Shown here piece by piece: positions 52,449 through 60,381 of a stretch of 64,000 nt of DNA. Position numbers and translations under genes: made by a program. The notes below the pieces were generated by a model, which saw nothing but the letters and a program-made list of their open reading frames with translations, was not told the origin of the DNA and did not search any database. Position 1 is the first letter of the stretch; each line of letters opens with the position of its first letter. Source of the DNA: Prevotella sp. ne3005 (GTDB lineage Bacteria > Bacteroidota > Bacteroidia > Bacteroidales > Bacteroidaceae); NCBI RefSeq assembly GCF_900110085.1, contig NZ_FOCK01000010.1, positions 34,018-98,017 on the forward strand. The letters run 5' to 3'.

Positions 52449-53948
52449 ATGTTTCATATTTACGAAGGATTCCATCTGGTAGAGACATATCATAAGATGC
52501 GTCACCAGCGGAAGTACAACCCCGACACCAAGCGTGCTATTAAAATCGCCCTTGTGGCCTTAGTTACTCTCGTGCTCTGGAACATGCCGTCAGAGTGGTA
52601 TGGTATTCAGAACCTGACTGTTATCCAGCAGCGTATCATCGCCATCTTCGCGTTTGCCACGCTGATGTGGATTCTTGAGATCGTTTCGTCATGGGCTACC
52701 TCTGTGGCCATCATCGTGCTGATGTTACTATTCTGTACAGATAGTGGTATTCTTCCAATGGTCAACGAGGAAGAAGTGGGTAAGCTCTTGTCGTATAAAG
52801 GCGTAATGGCCACCTTCGCCGATCCTGTGATTATGCTGTTCATCGGTGGTTTCGTGCTCGCTATTGCTGCAACAAAGACAGGCCTCGATGCCCAGCTGGC
52901 CAAGGTATTGCTCAAGCCTTTCGGCACCCGCAGTGAGATGGTACTCCTAGGCTTCTTGCTTATCACGGGTCTTTTCTCGATGTTCGTATCCAACACAGCT
53001 ACGGCTGCCATGATGCTCACCTTCCTGACACCAGTTTTCCACCAGCTGCCTCCCGAAGGTAAGGGCCGTATCGCTCTGGCCATGTCTATTCCCGTTGCTG
53101 CCAACCTCGGTGGTATGAGTACCCCTATCGGTACGCCTCCTAACACCATCGCCCTGAAATACCTCAACGATCCTGAGGGTCTGAACATGGGCCTCGGCTT
53201 CGGTCAGTGGATGATGTTCATGTTCCCCCTCGTAGTTCTACTTCTGTTCATCAGCTGGCGCATCCTTCTGAAGACATTCCCCTTCACCCAGAAGCGCATT
53301 GAGCTGAAGATTGACGGGGGCATGCAGAAGGGTTTCCACTCTTGGGTGGTCATCATTACTTTCTTCGTAACAGTCGCCCTCTGGTTGCTCGACCGCGTCA
53401 CAGGTATCAATTCATACACCGTAGCTATGATTCCTTTCATGGTGTTTGCCCTGACGGGGGTCATCAACAAGCGTGATCTGGAGCAGATCAACTGGAGTGT
53501 CATCTGGATGGTGGCCGGTGGTTTCGCCCTCGGTTATGGTCTGAATGCCTCTGGCCTCGCTGCCAACGCTGTGGAGAGCATCCCCTTCGGTGAGTTCTCA
53601 CCGCTGCTCATTCTGTTGCTTGGTGGTGCTATCTGCTATCTGCTCTCGAACTTCATCTCCAACTCTGCTACGGCAGCCTTGCTGATGCCAATCTTGGCTA
53701 TTGTCTGCGGTGCTATGGGCGACAAGCTGGCTCCTATCGGTGGCACGCCAACCGTACTTATCGGTGTTGCCATTGCTGCTTCGAGTGCCATGATTCTGCC
53801 TATCTCTACCCCGCCGAATGCCTTGGCCTTCGCCACAGGCTACGTAAAGCAGAACGACATGGCAAAGATGGGAATCATCATGGGTATTATCTCCATGGTT
53901 CTCGGCTTTGGCCTCGTCTATCTGATGGGAACATTACATCTCATCTGA
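52449..53948 (+). CDS. DASS (SLC13)-family sodium/dicarboxylate-type symporter
   Basis: 499 aa, about 11-12 membrane helices. Both repeat signatures are clear: SNTATAAMMLTFLTP in the first half and SNSATAALLMPILA in the second. GGMSTPIGTPPNTIAL and STPPNALAFATGY complete the pattern. The family carries di- or tricarboxylates or sulfate with sodium. korAB upstream (2-oxoglutarate side of the TCA cycle) makes a C4-dicarboxylate such as succinate plausible, but the substrate is inferred. Confidence 0.9.
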   Translation: MFHIYEGFHLVETYHKMRHQRKYNPDTKRAIKIALVALVTLVLWNMPSEWYGIQNLTVIQQRIIAIFAFATLMWILEIVSSWATSVAIIVLMLLFCTDSGILPMVNEEEVGKLLSYKGVMATFADPVIMLFIGGFVLAIAATKTGLDAQLAKVLLKPFGTRSEMVLLGFLLITGLFSMFVSNTATAAMMLTFLTPVFHQLPPEGKGRIALAMSIPVAANLGGMSTPIGTPPNTIALKYLNDPEGLNMGLGFGQWMMFMFPLVVLLLFISWRILLKTFPFTQKRIELKIDGGMQKGFHSWVVIITFFVTVALWLLDRVTGINSYTVAMIPFMVFALTGVINKRDLEQINWSVIWMVAGGFALGYGLNASGLAANAVESIPFGEFSPLLILLLGGAICYLLSNFISNSATAALLMPILAIVCGAMGDKLAPIGGTPTVLIGVAIAASSAMILPISTPPNALAFATGYVKQNDMAKMGIIMGIISMVLGFGLVYLMGTLHLI

Positions 53949-53973
53949 TAACAATAAAAAATACGAAAAAAAG

Positions 53974-54004
53974 GCGAAACGTTTGGGCGTTTCGCTTTTT
54001 TTTT
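53974..54004 (+). terminator. Terminator of the DASS gene
   Basis: GCGAAACG (53974-53981), loop TTTGGG and CGTTTCGC (53988-53995), followed by nine T. Confidence 0.88.
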
Positions 54005-54013
54005 ATAAATTTG
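53982..54013 (+). promoter_or_regulatory. Promoter of the TPR/membrane protein, overlapping a terminator
   Basis: TTTG (53982-53985) sits in the loop of the preceding terminator; 20 bp later is TAAATTTG (54006-54013), just after its T run. The ATG follows 24 bases later. Confidence 0.5.
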
Positions 54014-54037
54014 CACCACAATTCTTATTATGGCAAT

Positions 54038-55093
54038 ATGAACGACTGGACTCACAATAGACTTTATTCATTACTCATACTGCTGATGATGAGTATCTGT
54101 ACCATCACAGCCAGCGCAGACGATGCAAAGGAAGAGCACCTGAAGCGTGTGGTTGCCATCTATTATGATGGTACAAACAAATATGAATTCTATCAGGCCA
54201 TCAATAAATATCTCAACTACGCAAAAGAAAAAGGAGACTATTACACATACTACCATCTGCGACAAAAGGAGATTGTCTACGACATCTATCAAAACGAATA
54301 CAGCAAGGCACTCGATAAGACCATCCAGCTAAAGAACGATCTTCTGAATGCCAATGCAGAATCCTACTATTACATGATTGACTATCTGATGGGGCTTTTC
54401 TACGGTACGCGCGAGAACAATAAGCTCAGTAAAGAATACTTCATCAAGGCAGCAGACAAGGCAAAAACATTGAATGACAAGAATGACCTTCTGCTTATCT
54501 ATCAGACGATGGCAAACATCTGCATCTTCAACAGTCTGGAAGAAAGTCTGCAAGGCTATAAATGGGCTGACTTGGCCTATGAGCTCTCCGAGGATCCTAT
54601 AGACCGTCATAGCTCCATATCGCTGAAGTCGATGGTAGCCTTCGGACATAATGACAAAGACATGTTCGACAGATGCTGGAGGGAACTGGAGAATATCAAG
54701 AAAGCAAATCCCCATGTGGACTTCTGGATGTACAGCCTATATGTCAATCTGGGACGCCATGCCTTTGACGGCGACTACGACCAAGCTGTCAGCATGTGTG
54801 ATTCCATTTCGGAAAAAGTCGGCAGACTCTATTTCCTTACCCAGATCTATAAGCTGAAAGGCGACCTGCAAGCAGAGAATACGGCACTCGTCAGCCTCCT
54901 CAAAGCCAAAGACGAGCGTAACGATGACATCTCTACACTGACGGTCAACGACATCAATCAGGACTTCCAGTTGAAGATGAAACAGCTTGAGGCCCAGAAA
55001 AGAGAGCAGTTTGTGCAGATTGTTGTCATCGTCGGCATTGTCATTGCCCTGGCCCTCGTGGTGCTATTCTTCTTCAGAAAGAAATTGTTATAG
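54038..55093 (+). CDS. Exported TPR-like protein with C-terminal membrane helix
   Basis: 351 aa from the ATG (a TTG frame at 54011 lies inside the promoter). A signal peptide ends near TASAD. About 250 residues of helical pairs resembling TPR repeats follow, then a coiled stretch (DFQLKMKQLEAQKREQ) and one membrane helix (VVIVGIVIALALVVLFFF) ending in RKKLL. Bacteroidota TPR sensors often continue past this helix into a kinase or DNA-binding domain; here the protein stops. It ends one base before the convergent kinase gene stop. Confidence 0.78.
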   Translation: MNDWTHNRLYSLLILLMMSICTITASADDAKEEHLKRVVAIYYDGTNKYEFYQAINKYLNYAKEKGDYYTYYHLRQKEIVYDIYQNEYSKALDKTIQLKNDLLNANAESYYYMIDYLMGLFYGTRENNKLSKEYFIKAADKAKTLNDKNDLLLIYQTMANICIFNSLEESLQGYKWADLAYELSEDPIDRHSSISLKSMVAFGHNDKDMFDRCWRELENIKKANPHVDFWMYSLYVNLGRHAFDGDYDQAVSMCDSISEKVGRLYFLTQIYKLKGDLQAENTALVSLLKAKDERNDDISTLTVNDINQDFQLKMKQLEAQKREQFVQIVVIVGIVIALALVVLFFFRKKLL

Positions 55094-55094
55094 C

Positions 55095-56774
55095 TCAATA
55101 CTTAAAGCTACTGCCTCCTACGAACTCTCTCATGATGCTCGTGGGAGGTATTTCTTTGTCACTAATAGGGATAAAGTAATGGATGAACCTCAGCAGTCGG
55201 TGGGCCTCAGCATACTCTGGACAATTCTTGGGCACAGAGGCCAGAATAATCTCAGCATGCGTACGCAATACGGCAAACTCGATGTTAAGCGCTGAATTGA
55301 ACATCACGTCGGCTGTCTCCTGGAAAGGAAATATCCACTGATCCTCGGCCTCACAGACACTCTTCCACTGACTGATGGTCTCACGGGCTGTATAAGCCCC
55401 TTTGTTATAGTCGCGAATGATACGACGCAGCAACCTGTTGTCCTGCGTAGGAATCCAGTTATGGGCATCGAGCGAGATACTCGTCAGGGCCGAGATATAG
55501 ATCTTATACTTCAGACTGTCGTCAACGCCTTTTGTCAACAACGGGTTCAGCGCATGGATACCCTCGATGATGAGCACACTGTCGCCCGAGAGGTGCAGTT
55601 TCTTGCCATTATATTCCCGTTTGCCCGTCACGAAGTTATACTCCGGCACCTCCACCGTCTCACCCTTCATCAGGCGCGACAGATGGTCGCCCAACAATTT
55701 ATAATCGACAGTCTCCACATTATCAAAGTCATACTGACCATTAGGCAGCTTCGGCGTGTCTACACGATTCACGAAATAGTCGTCGGTAGAGAATGACATC
55801 GGCCTCAATCCACAAGCCAGCAACTGAACAGAGAGGCGCTTGCAGAACGTAGATTTGCCTGATGATGACGGCCCTGTGATGAGCACCAGTCTTACAGGCT
55901 TCTCCTGACGATGGAAACGCTCGTCGATCTCCTCGGCAATCTTCACGATTTTCTTCTCCTGCAGGGCTTCCGACACCTGTATCAGCTCTGAGGCATACCC
56001 CTTCAGGATAGCCTTATTCACATCGCCCGCATTCGAGAGACGCATGATGATATCCCAGCGCACCTTTTCTGCAAACACCTCGAATGTACGAGGCTGATCC
56101 ACTTTCTCTGGCAATACCAGCGGATTCTTTTTATCAGGCACACGCAGCAGCAGACCGTCGTGGTAACGCTCCAGCGCCCACACCTTCAGATAGCCTGCCG
56201 AGGGCACCAGCGGCCCATAATAATAGTCGATGGTGTCGCCCAATGTATAATAATAGGTGTAGACCTGCCCACTTGTCTCCAACAGTTTCACCTTATCCGG
56301 GAAGCCACGTTCGGTAAACACCTTCACGGCCTCCTCCAAGGTGGCCTCCGTGCGATGGAAAGGCATGTCGGAATCGATGATCTCCTTCATTCGCTGGCAG
56401 ATGCTCGCCACGTCGGCATCCGTCAAAGGCACGCCGTCCTTCTTCTTGAAGTTGCAATAGATGCCTCTCGACAATGGGTGTTCGATAAAGAGTTTGCTGC
56501 CAGGAAACACGTCGTTAGTGGCCTTATAAAGCACGAAGCAGAGTGAACGTGCATAGACGCGACGGCCTGAGCCGTCGGAGGCATCGAGAAACTCCACGTC
56601 ACGATTCTGGTACAGACGGAACTTCAGCCCCTGCGACACATTGTTCACCTTTGCCGACACGACGGGATAAGGCAGTTTGATATCGTCGGCAAAATCCTGG
56701 AAGACATCGAGCAACGATGTTCCCTCCGCAAAACTCTTCGTCTTGCCATTATTCTTACACCTGACCTGCAGCAT
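55095..56774 (-). CDS. TGS-domain nucleoside (uridine) kinase, copy 2
   Basis: 559 aa from the ATG. It has the same order as the copy at 33934: TGS-like N terminus, SAD-like middle (MPFHRTEATLEEAVKVF) and a uridine kinase domain with P-loop GPSSSGKSTFCKRL, ending IPPTSIMREFVGGSSFKY. It sits 28 bases after uracil phosphoribosyltransferase on the same strand, so a role in pyrimidine salvage (uridine or cytidine phosphorylation) is likely for this copy. Confidence 0.87.
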   Translation of the reverse strand: MLQVRCKNNGKTKSFAEGTSLLDVFQDFADDIKLPYPVVSAKVNNVSQGLKFRLYQNRDVEFLDASDGSGRRVYARSLCFVLYKATNDVFPGSKLFIEHPLSRGIYCNFKKKDGVPLTDADVASICQRMKEIIDSDMPFHRTEATLEEAVKVFTERGFPDKVKLLETSGQVYTYYYTLGDTIDYYYGPLVPSAGYLKVWALERYHDGLLLRVPDKKNPLVLPEKVDQPRTFEVFAEKVRWDIIMRLSNAGDVNKAILKGYASELIQVSEALQEKKIVKIAEEIDERFHRQEKPVRLVLITGPSSSGKSTFCKRLSVQLLACGLRPMSFSTDDYFVNRVDTPKLPNGQYDFDNVETVDYKLLGDHLSRLMKGETVEVPEYNFVTGKREYNGKKLHLSGDSVLIIEGIHALNPLLTKGVDDSLKYKIYISALTSISLDAHNWIPTQDNRLLRRIIRDYNKGAYTARETISQWKSVCEAEDQWIFPFQETADVMFNSALNIEFAVLRTHAEIILASVPKNCPEYAEAHRLLRFIHYFIPISDKEIPPTSIMREFVGGSSFKY

Positions 56775-56802
56775 CAATCATCAATGTTCAGTATTCTATC
56801 TT

Positions 56803-57459
56803 CTATAGCTTTTCTCCGTAGCAAAGGTCACCACAGTCACCAAAGCCAGGCACAATATACTTATGCTCGTTCATGCCAGGATCGACGGCAGCACACCAGA
56901 TGGTGCTATCCTCAGGCAGTACGCTCTTCACCACCTCCAGACCTTCTGGGACGGCAATCACGCTGCACACATGCACCTTCTTAGGCTTGCCCGACTTCAT
57001 CAAAGCCTCCACGGCAGCCGCCATCGAGCCACCTGTGGCCAGCATCGGATCGACGATAATCAGCGTCTTTCCCTTCACACTTGGCGAGGCCATATACTCA
57101 GCGTGTACACCCACCTCCGTATGCTCACGATTGGTGTACATACGATAGGCTGAGACAAAAGCATTCTCCGCATGATCGAACACGCAGAGGAATCCCTCAT
57201 GGAATGGCAGTCCGGCCCTCAGCACGGTAGCCACCACCAGATCTTCCTTAGGCAGGGGGATATCCAGTGTACCAAGCGGCGTGGTAATCGTCTTGGCCTT
57301 ATAATCCAGAGTCTTGGAGAGTTCATACGCCATCATCTCGCCTATGCGCTTGATATTGTGACGGAAAAGAAGGCGGTTCTTCTGATAATTCTTGTCGCGC
57401 AACTCCGACATATAGAGGTTGATGATGGAATTGCTCTTACTGAAATCTACTACTTGCAT
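56803..57459 (-). CDS. upp: Uracil phosphoribosyltransferase
   Basis: 218 aa. It makes UMP from uracil and PRPP. The PRPP-binding motif IIVDPMLATGGSMAAAVEAL is near residue 130, and VVATVLRAGLPFHEGF matches the uracil-binding region. It is the first gene of a two-gene salvage operon with a nucleoside kinase. A well-spaced promoter precedes it. Confidence 0.93.
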   Translation of the reverse strand: MQVVDFSKSNSIINLYMSELRDKNYQKNRLLFRHNIKRIGEMMAYELSKTLDYKAKTITTPLGTLDIPLPKEDLVVATVLRAGLPFHEGFLCVFDHAENAFVSAYRMYTNREHTEVGVHAEYMASPSVKGKTLIIVDPMLATGGSMAAAVEALMKSGKPKKVHVCSVIAVPEGLEVVKSVLPEDSTIWCAAVDPGMNEHKYIVPGFGDCGDLCYGEKL

Positions 57460-57485
57460 ATCAATAAATGTTTTAAGTTTGGGTG

Positions 57486-57516
57486 CAAAGTTAGTGCAAA
57501 TCGAGCAAATTACAAA
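57486..57516 (-). promoter_or_regulatory. Promoter of the upp operon
   Basis: On the minus strand TTTG (57516-57513), 19 bp, then TAACTTTG (57493-57486). Confidence 0.68.
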
Positions 57517-57556
57517 ATAAATCCCGATTTATTTTAATTGCCACGCCCACTTGGAC

Positions 57557-57615
57557 TTTAGTCGGAGTAAAGTGGAAGTTTACCCGGAGTAAACTGGGAC
57601 TTTACTCCGGGTAAA
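57557..57615. repeat. Array of three 15-bp palindromes at 22-bp spacing (locus 3)
   Basis: TTTAGTCGGAGTAAA (57557-57571), TTTACCCGGAGTAAA (57579-57593) and TTTACTCCGGGTAAA (57601-57615), exactly 22 bp apart. GAAGTTTAC (57576-57584) can also pair with GTAAACTTC (57611-57619). It lies 22 bases 3' of the GH3 stop and upstream of the upp promoter. Confidence 0.9.
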
Positions 57616-57636
57616 CTTCTGCTATAGTTTTGACAC

Positions 57637-59853
57637 CTAGAAAATGGCTGTATCCTTATTCAGCGGGAGACTGTCGGAAGAGCCGCCAACGAGAACGGTC
57701 ATGGCCCCAGACTCCAGCATCCAGGATTGAGAGGATTCGTCCCAATGGCAGAGGTCAGCACGACGGACAGGGATTGTGACAGTCCTGCGCTCACCAGCCT
57801 TCAGGGCGATACGCTGAAAACCCTTGAGCTCCTTCACTGGACGCTCTATCTTCGAAGAGGGACGCGATACATAGACCTGGGCCACCTCTTCAGCATCAAC
57901 AGCGGAGGTATTGGCGAGGTCAAACTTCACGTCGAAGCCTTCGGAGGTAGGCTGAACTTCCAGATTGCTATACACAAACTGAGCATAGGAGAGGCCAAAC
58001 CCGAAAGGATAGGCCACTGGCGCTTGCTTGCGGTCGTACCAACGATAACCCACCAGGCTCTCTTCTGCGTAGTTGGCAATGAGCTGCTGCCTGCGGTCGT
58101 TGCTACGGTTACGGGTGATGTCTACGAAGATATCACCCTGGTTATTATTGTCGATATGCTGGGGATAGGTGCCCGTAGTGTAGGCTGGCACATCCTCCAG
58201 ACGATTAGGCCACGTCATAGGCAGCTTGCCCGAGGGCGACACCTTACCCGTCAGGACTTCCGCCAGCGCCTTACCACCCATAGAGCCATTAAACCACGAG
58301 GCCAATAAGGCACCCGACACCTTATTTACAGTACTGATATCCACAGGTCCGCCAGATACGATAACAGTCACGAGTCGTTGATTGGCTTTGGCCAATGCTG
58401 TAGCCAGCTCATCCTGCCCGGAGGGAAGCATGATGCTCTTACGGTCGGAACCCTCTGTCTCCACCTCACGGTTGTCGCCAGCGAAGAAGATGACGAGGTC
58501 GGCCTTCTTCGCTGCCTCTACAGCCTCAGCCATCAGCTGTCTGTCAGCGGGCTGCTGAGGGATCATCCGTTTATTACGGCTCTCACGATCGAAACTCTTA
58601 TAGCCTGGTGCATAGGTGATGGACACGCTGTTGCCAAGCAGGGTCTGCAATCCTTCGAGAGGCGTGATTTCACAGCGGGTCTTCACGCCTGCCCCCACAC
58701 CACCTAAGGCCATCTTGGTAACAGCATTCTCTCCGATGACGGCGATACGCTTGACACGCTTGAGATCGATGGGCAGCAACGCCTCGTTCTTCAGGAGTAC
58801 GATGCTACGACGGGCCACTTCAAGAGCCGTAGCCATCTCTTCTGGATTACCTACGGGCAGACTATTGGCAACCTCCTTGGCAACAGGCTTAACCGTCAGG
58901 CGAACACGCAGGATCTCACGTACCCGCTGGTCGATGACAGCCTCGCTCACCTTTCCTGCCTTGACAGAATCGAGCAATGCCTGACCCATAAACCGACTGC
59001 CAGGCATCTCGACGTTCATGCCTGCCGTTACTGCATCAACGGTAGAATGGACGCCACCCCAATCGCTGATCACCATACCCGGGAATCCCCATTGCTGGCG
59101 CAGGACGGTAGTCAGCAGATGCTCGTTTTCTGAGCACCAGCGCCCATTTACCTTATTATATGCTGCCATCACGCCCCAGGCATCAGCCTCGCGAACAGCC
59201 ATCTCGAAGGGGCGCAGATAGATCTCATGCATGGCGCGATCTGAGATACGCACATCCACAAAACCACGATAGTCTTCTTGGTTGTTCAAGGCATAGTGCT
59301 TCAGGCAGACAGCCGTTCCGTCATCCTGTGAACCTCGGGTATAGGCAACAGCCAACATACCACTGAGTAGCGGATCCTCGCTCAGATACTCGTAGGTTCG
59401 TCCGCCTGTGGGAATACGCTGGATATTGATGGCAGGCCCCAGAATCATGTCCTTACCGCGCAGACGGGCCTCACGGCTCATGCCCTTTCCATAGGCATAG
59501 GCCCACTCTGTGCTCCAGGTGGCAGCCAGTGCCGAGCCTGTAGGGAAGAAAGTGGCAGAGTCGGTGGTTAGATTAGCGGAGTTCCATGAGTGTGGCTCCA
59601 TCTCCTCTCGGATGCCAAAAGGACCGTCGGCATATTCCACATCGGCGATGCCGAGTCGTGGGATGCCAGCAGAGGAGAACATGTTCTTACCATGGAGCAT
59701 GTTGATCTTTTCCTCGAGTGTCATGCTCTTGATGATGGATTCAATCTGGGGTTCGTTTTGCAGCAGACGACTTGGATATGTCTGTGCCTGGCTCGTCGTC
59801 ACTGATGCTGACAAGATGACGACGGCAGCATAGTTTAGTAATTGTCGTTTCAT
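57637..59853 (-). CDS. GH3 beta-glucosidase-type glycosidase
   Basis: 738 aa with a signal peptide (about 23 residues, ending TSQAQ). The family 3 domain order is clear: a TIM barrel with the catalytic Asp nucleophile in MVISDWGGVHST, an alpha/beta sandwich (KADLVIFFAGDN region), and a C-terminal fibronectin-III-like domain. Members remove terminal beta-glucose or xylose from oligosaccharides in the periplasm. No other glycan genes are adjacent, so the substrate is open. Confidence 0.92.
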   Translation of the reverse strand: MKRQLLNYAAVVILSASVTTSQAQTYPSRLLQNEPQIESIIKSMTLEEKINMLHGKNMFSSAGIPRLGIADVEYADGPFGIREEMEPHSWNSANLTTDSATFFPTGSALAATWSTEWAYAYGKGMSREARLRGKDMILGPAINIQRIPTGGRTYEYLSEDPLLSGMLAVAYTRGSQDDGTAVCLKHYALNNQEDYRGFVDVRISDRAMHEIYLRPFEMAVREADAWGVMAAYNKVNGRWCSENEHLLTTVLRQQWGFPGMVISDWGGVHSTVDAVTAGMNVEMPGSRFMGQALLDSVKAGKVSEAVIDQRVREILRVRLTVKPVAKEVANSLPVGNPEEMATALEVARRSIVLLKNEALLPIDLKRVKRIAVIGENAVTKMALGGVGAGVKTRCEITPLEGLQTLLGNSVSITYAPGYKSFDRESRNKRMIPQQPADRQLMAEAVEAAKKADLVIFFAGDNREVETEGSDRKSIMLPSGQDELATALAKANQRLVTVIVSGGPVDISTVNKVSGALLASWFNGSMGGKALAEVLTGKVSPSGKLPMTWPNRLEDVPAYTTGTYPQHIDNNNQGDIFVDITRNRSNDRRQQLIANYAEESLVGYRWYDRKQAPVAYPFGFGLSYAQFVYSNLEVQPTSEGFDVKFDLANTSAVDAEEVAQVYVSRPSSKIERPVKELKGFQRIALKAGERRTVTIPVRRADLCHWDESSQSWMLESGAMTVLVGGSSDSLPLNKDTAIF

Positions 59854-59893
59854 TTTTCAGTTAGTTATACCTATATTTACTTGATTCTGAGCA

Positions 59894-59901
59894 CAAAGAT
59901 A
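59894..59901 (-). promoter_or_regulatory. -7 box of the GH3 promoter
   Basis: The minus strand reads TATCTTTG, 40 bases before the ATG. The -33 element is weak. Confidence 0.45.
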
Positions 59902-59964
59902 CCAATTATTAATGAAAATACACATTATTTGCTTTAACATTTAGGATTGTTTAGGAAGTTTTTG

Positions 59965-59972
59965 TACCTTTG
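59965..59972 (+). promoter_or_regulatory. -7 box upstream of the His/Cys-rich membrane protein
   Basis: TACCTTTG, only 8 bases before the ATG at 59981, so the leader is nearly absent. A TTG lies 15 bp upstream, a short spacing. Confidence 0.5.
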
Positions 59973-59980
59973 CAGCGGAA

Positions 59981-60331
59981 ATGAACAGAAAGGGTCAAAG
60001 GATTAGTATAGCATGGTTGCTGCTGTCGGTATTCGTATCGATGCTGCTACTGTCGGGTTTGCACCGCCATGAGGCTGTGGCCAGTGCAGCTATCGACTGT
60101 ACGGAATGCGCCCACCATGTGCATCACTCTGGCCATTTCACCACATCCGTCGACCACTTGGACGACTGCCTGCTCTGTCAGTTCCTCCATTTGGTTTACA
60201 CAACAGCAGCCATCATCGTTCTGATGCCGCTGGTTGTCTTAGCACAGAACAGGCGTTTCTTCCTGAACAGTAGGTTGATACAAGAGGAACCGTCTGTCCT
60301 GTACACCCGAGGGCCGCCATTCATGCTATAA
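59981..60331 (+). CDS. His/Cys-rich small membrane protein (DUF2946-like)
   Basis: 116 aa. An N-terminal hydrophobic segment is followed by a periplasmic stretch dense in metal-ligand residues (LHRHEAVA, CTECAHHVHHSGH, CLLCQFLH), then a membrane helix. This resembles small DUF2946-like proteins found with copper or zinc uptake genes. It sits 50 bases before a TonB receptor whose mature N terminus is also His-rich, so I infer a role in metal handling. The metal is not decided by sequence. Confidence 0.75.
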   Translation: MNRKGQRISIAWLLLSVFVSMLLLSGLHRHEAVASAAIDCTECAHHVHHSGHFTTSVDHLDDCLLCQFLHLVYTTAAIIVLMPLVVLAQNRRFFLNSRLIQEEPSVLYTRGPPFML

Positions 60332-60381
60332 TCATTTCGGGATAGCATTCATACACATTATTAATTTTTAGACTTTACAGA

